From contig CBDBND010000027.1 of assembly GCA_965207985.1 (NCBI GenBank), forward strand, positions 1 to 64,000: DNA of 64,000 nucleotides, written 5' to 3'. The notes under the pieces were generated by a model that had not been told where the DNA came from, did no database searches, and saw nothing but the letters and a program-made list of their open reading frames with translations. This DNA comes from CBDBND01 sp965207985. Its GTDB lineage: Bacteria > Pseudomonadota > Alphaproteobacteria > Rhodospirillales > Rhodospirillaceae. Below are positions 63,771 through 64,000 of the stretch, in pieces. The stretch's first letter is position 1, and each line of letters begins with the position of its first letter. Both the position numbers and the translations under genes were made by a program.

Positions 63771-64000
63771 ATGTTCGCCAAACAACTAAAATCGGCGCTG
63801 GGCGCGACTGTGTTTTTGATGGCGTTCAACGCAGACCAAGGACAGTCGGCCGACGCCGATCAATCAGAGGCCGATTTTATCCGCGGTGTCGTCACCGGCG
63901 TCACTGGACCCGAGGCCGGTGTATGGGTGATCGCGGAGACCAATGATCTGGCTACACCGTTTACGAAAATCGTCGTAACGGATGACCAGGGCCAGTATGT
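63771..64000 (+). CDS. Exported carboxypeptidase-regulatory-like protein, N-terminus (runs off window)
   Basis: ATG 63771 with GGGAGAAAG just upstream. Signal peptide (LKSALGATVFLMAFNADQG), then FIRGVVTGVTGPEAGVWVIA and the strand IVVTDDQGQY, a regulatory-like beta domain. The GPEAGVWVIAET block is known from the start of large exported proteins that combine such domains with cytochrome c or propeller parts, related to the 55-56.8 kb gene. The remainder is outside the window. Confidence 0.75.
   Translation, partial: MFAKQLKSALGATVFLMAFNADQGQSADADQSEADFIRGVVTGVTGPEAGVWVIAETNDLATPFTKIVVTDDQGQY

Noticed and set aside
1..64000. CRISPR arrays, rRNA genes, prophage structural genes
   Set aside because: I found no regularly spaced repeats, no rRNA-like conserved blocks and no capsid, tail or terminase motifs when reading the window.

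Overview
The window looks like a chromosome segment of a Gram-negative proteobacterium whose genome is being reshuffled by insertion sequences. The evidence is two complete TonB-dependent receptors and the start of a third, several outer-membrane barrels, a tripartite metal efflux pump, and a relic tRNA-Gln of the alphaproteobacterial type. I lean towards Alphaproteobacteria, with low confidence. Such dense IS content, with so many cut, fused and frameshifted genes, is typical of genomes under relaxed selection (for example host-associated or recently bottlenecked lineages); that reading is inference.

Layout. 0-8.8 kb: start of a TonB receptor, a cut MMPL exporter, fragments of IS630, ISAs1, IS110 and IS5, a complete TonB receptor, a nucleobase-permease/nucleotide-cyclase chimera and a deleted IS21. 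8.9-12.8 kb: an unusual operon of a family-5 solute-binding protein (split by an in-frame TAG), two paralogous SAM methyltransferases and a small helical protein between them, cut by an IS3-family fragment. 13-18 kb: a cut M32 carboxypeptidase, IS5 pieces, a group II intron reverse-transcriptase scrap and a HipA kinase fragment fused to an IS3 reading frame. 18-23.3 kb: a TonB receptor and two beta-barrel proteins. 23.5-31.6 kb: accessory island with IS3 pieces, small membrane proteins, a cut SEFIR protein, a TPR fragment and a large defence-type SF2 helicase cut at motif VI. 31.5-33.4 kb: nested IS1380, IS6 and IS630. 33.4-41.3 kb: copper/silver resistance operon (YcnI, CusF, CusA, CusB, TolC-type protein, small His/Cys exported protein) with a divergent Tat-signal stub. 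41.3-48.4 kb: IS patchwork including a 160-bp IS6-derived MITE, an APC permease, and formate-tetrahydrofolate ligase. 49-58.2 kb: molybdenum hydroxylase and cytochrome c remnants, a frameshifted repeat protein, and a four-gene operon ending in a haem-bearing streptogramin-lyase-like propeller. 58.3-64 kb: two near-identical amino-acid-binding proteins (one a stub), IS630, IS256 and IS5, a methyltransferase-like gene split by IS5 at a TA, a degenerate tRNA-Gln, and the start of another exported regulatory-domain protein.

How genes work together. The copper operon is the only clearly intact multi-gene system: periplasmic metal capture (CusF, YcnI) plus tripartite export. The 55-58 kb operon is probably an exported or periplasmic redox/binding module next to a decayed periplasmic molybdenum hydroxylase/cytochrome c pair. 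The strongest candidate for an undescribed system is the operon at 8.9-12.8 kb. Defence-like relics (SEFIR, TPR, SF2 helicase, HipA, cyclase domain) recur but each is broken.
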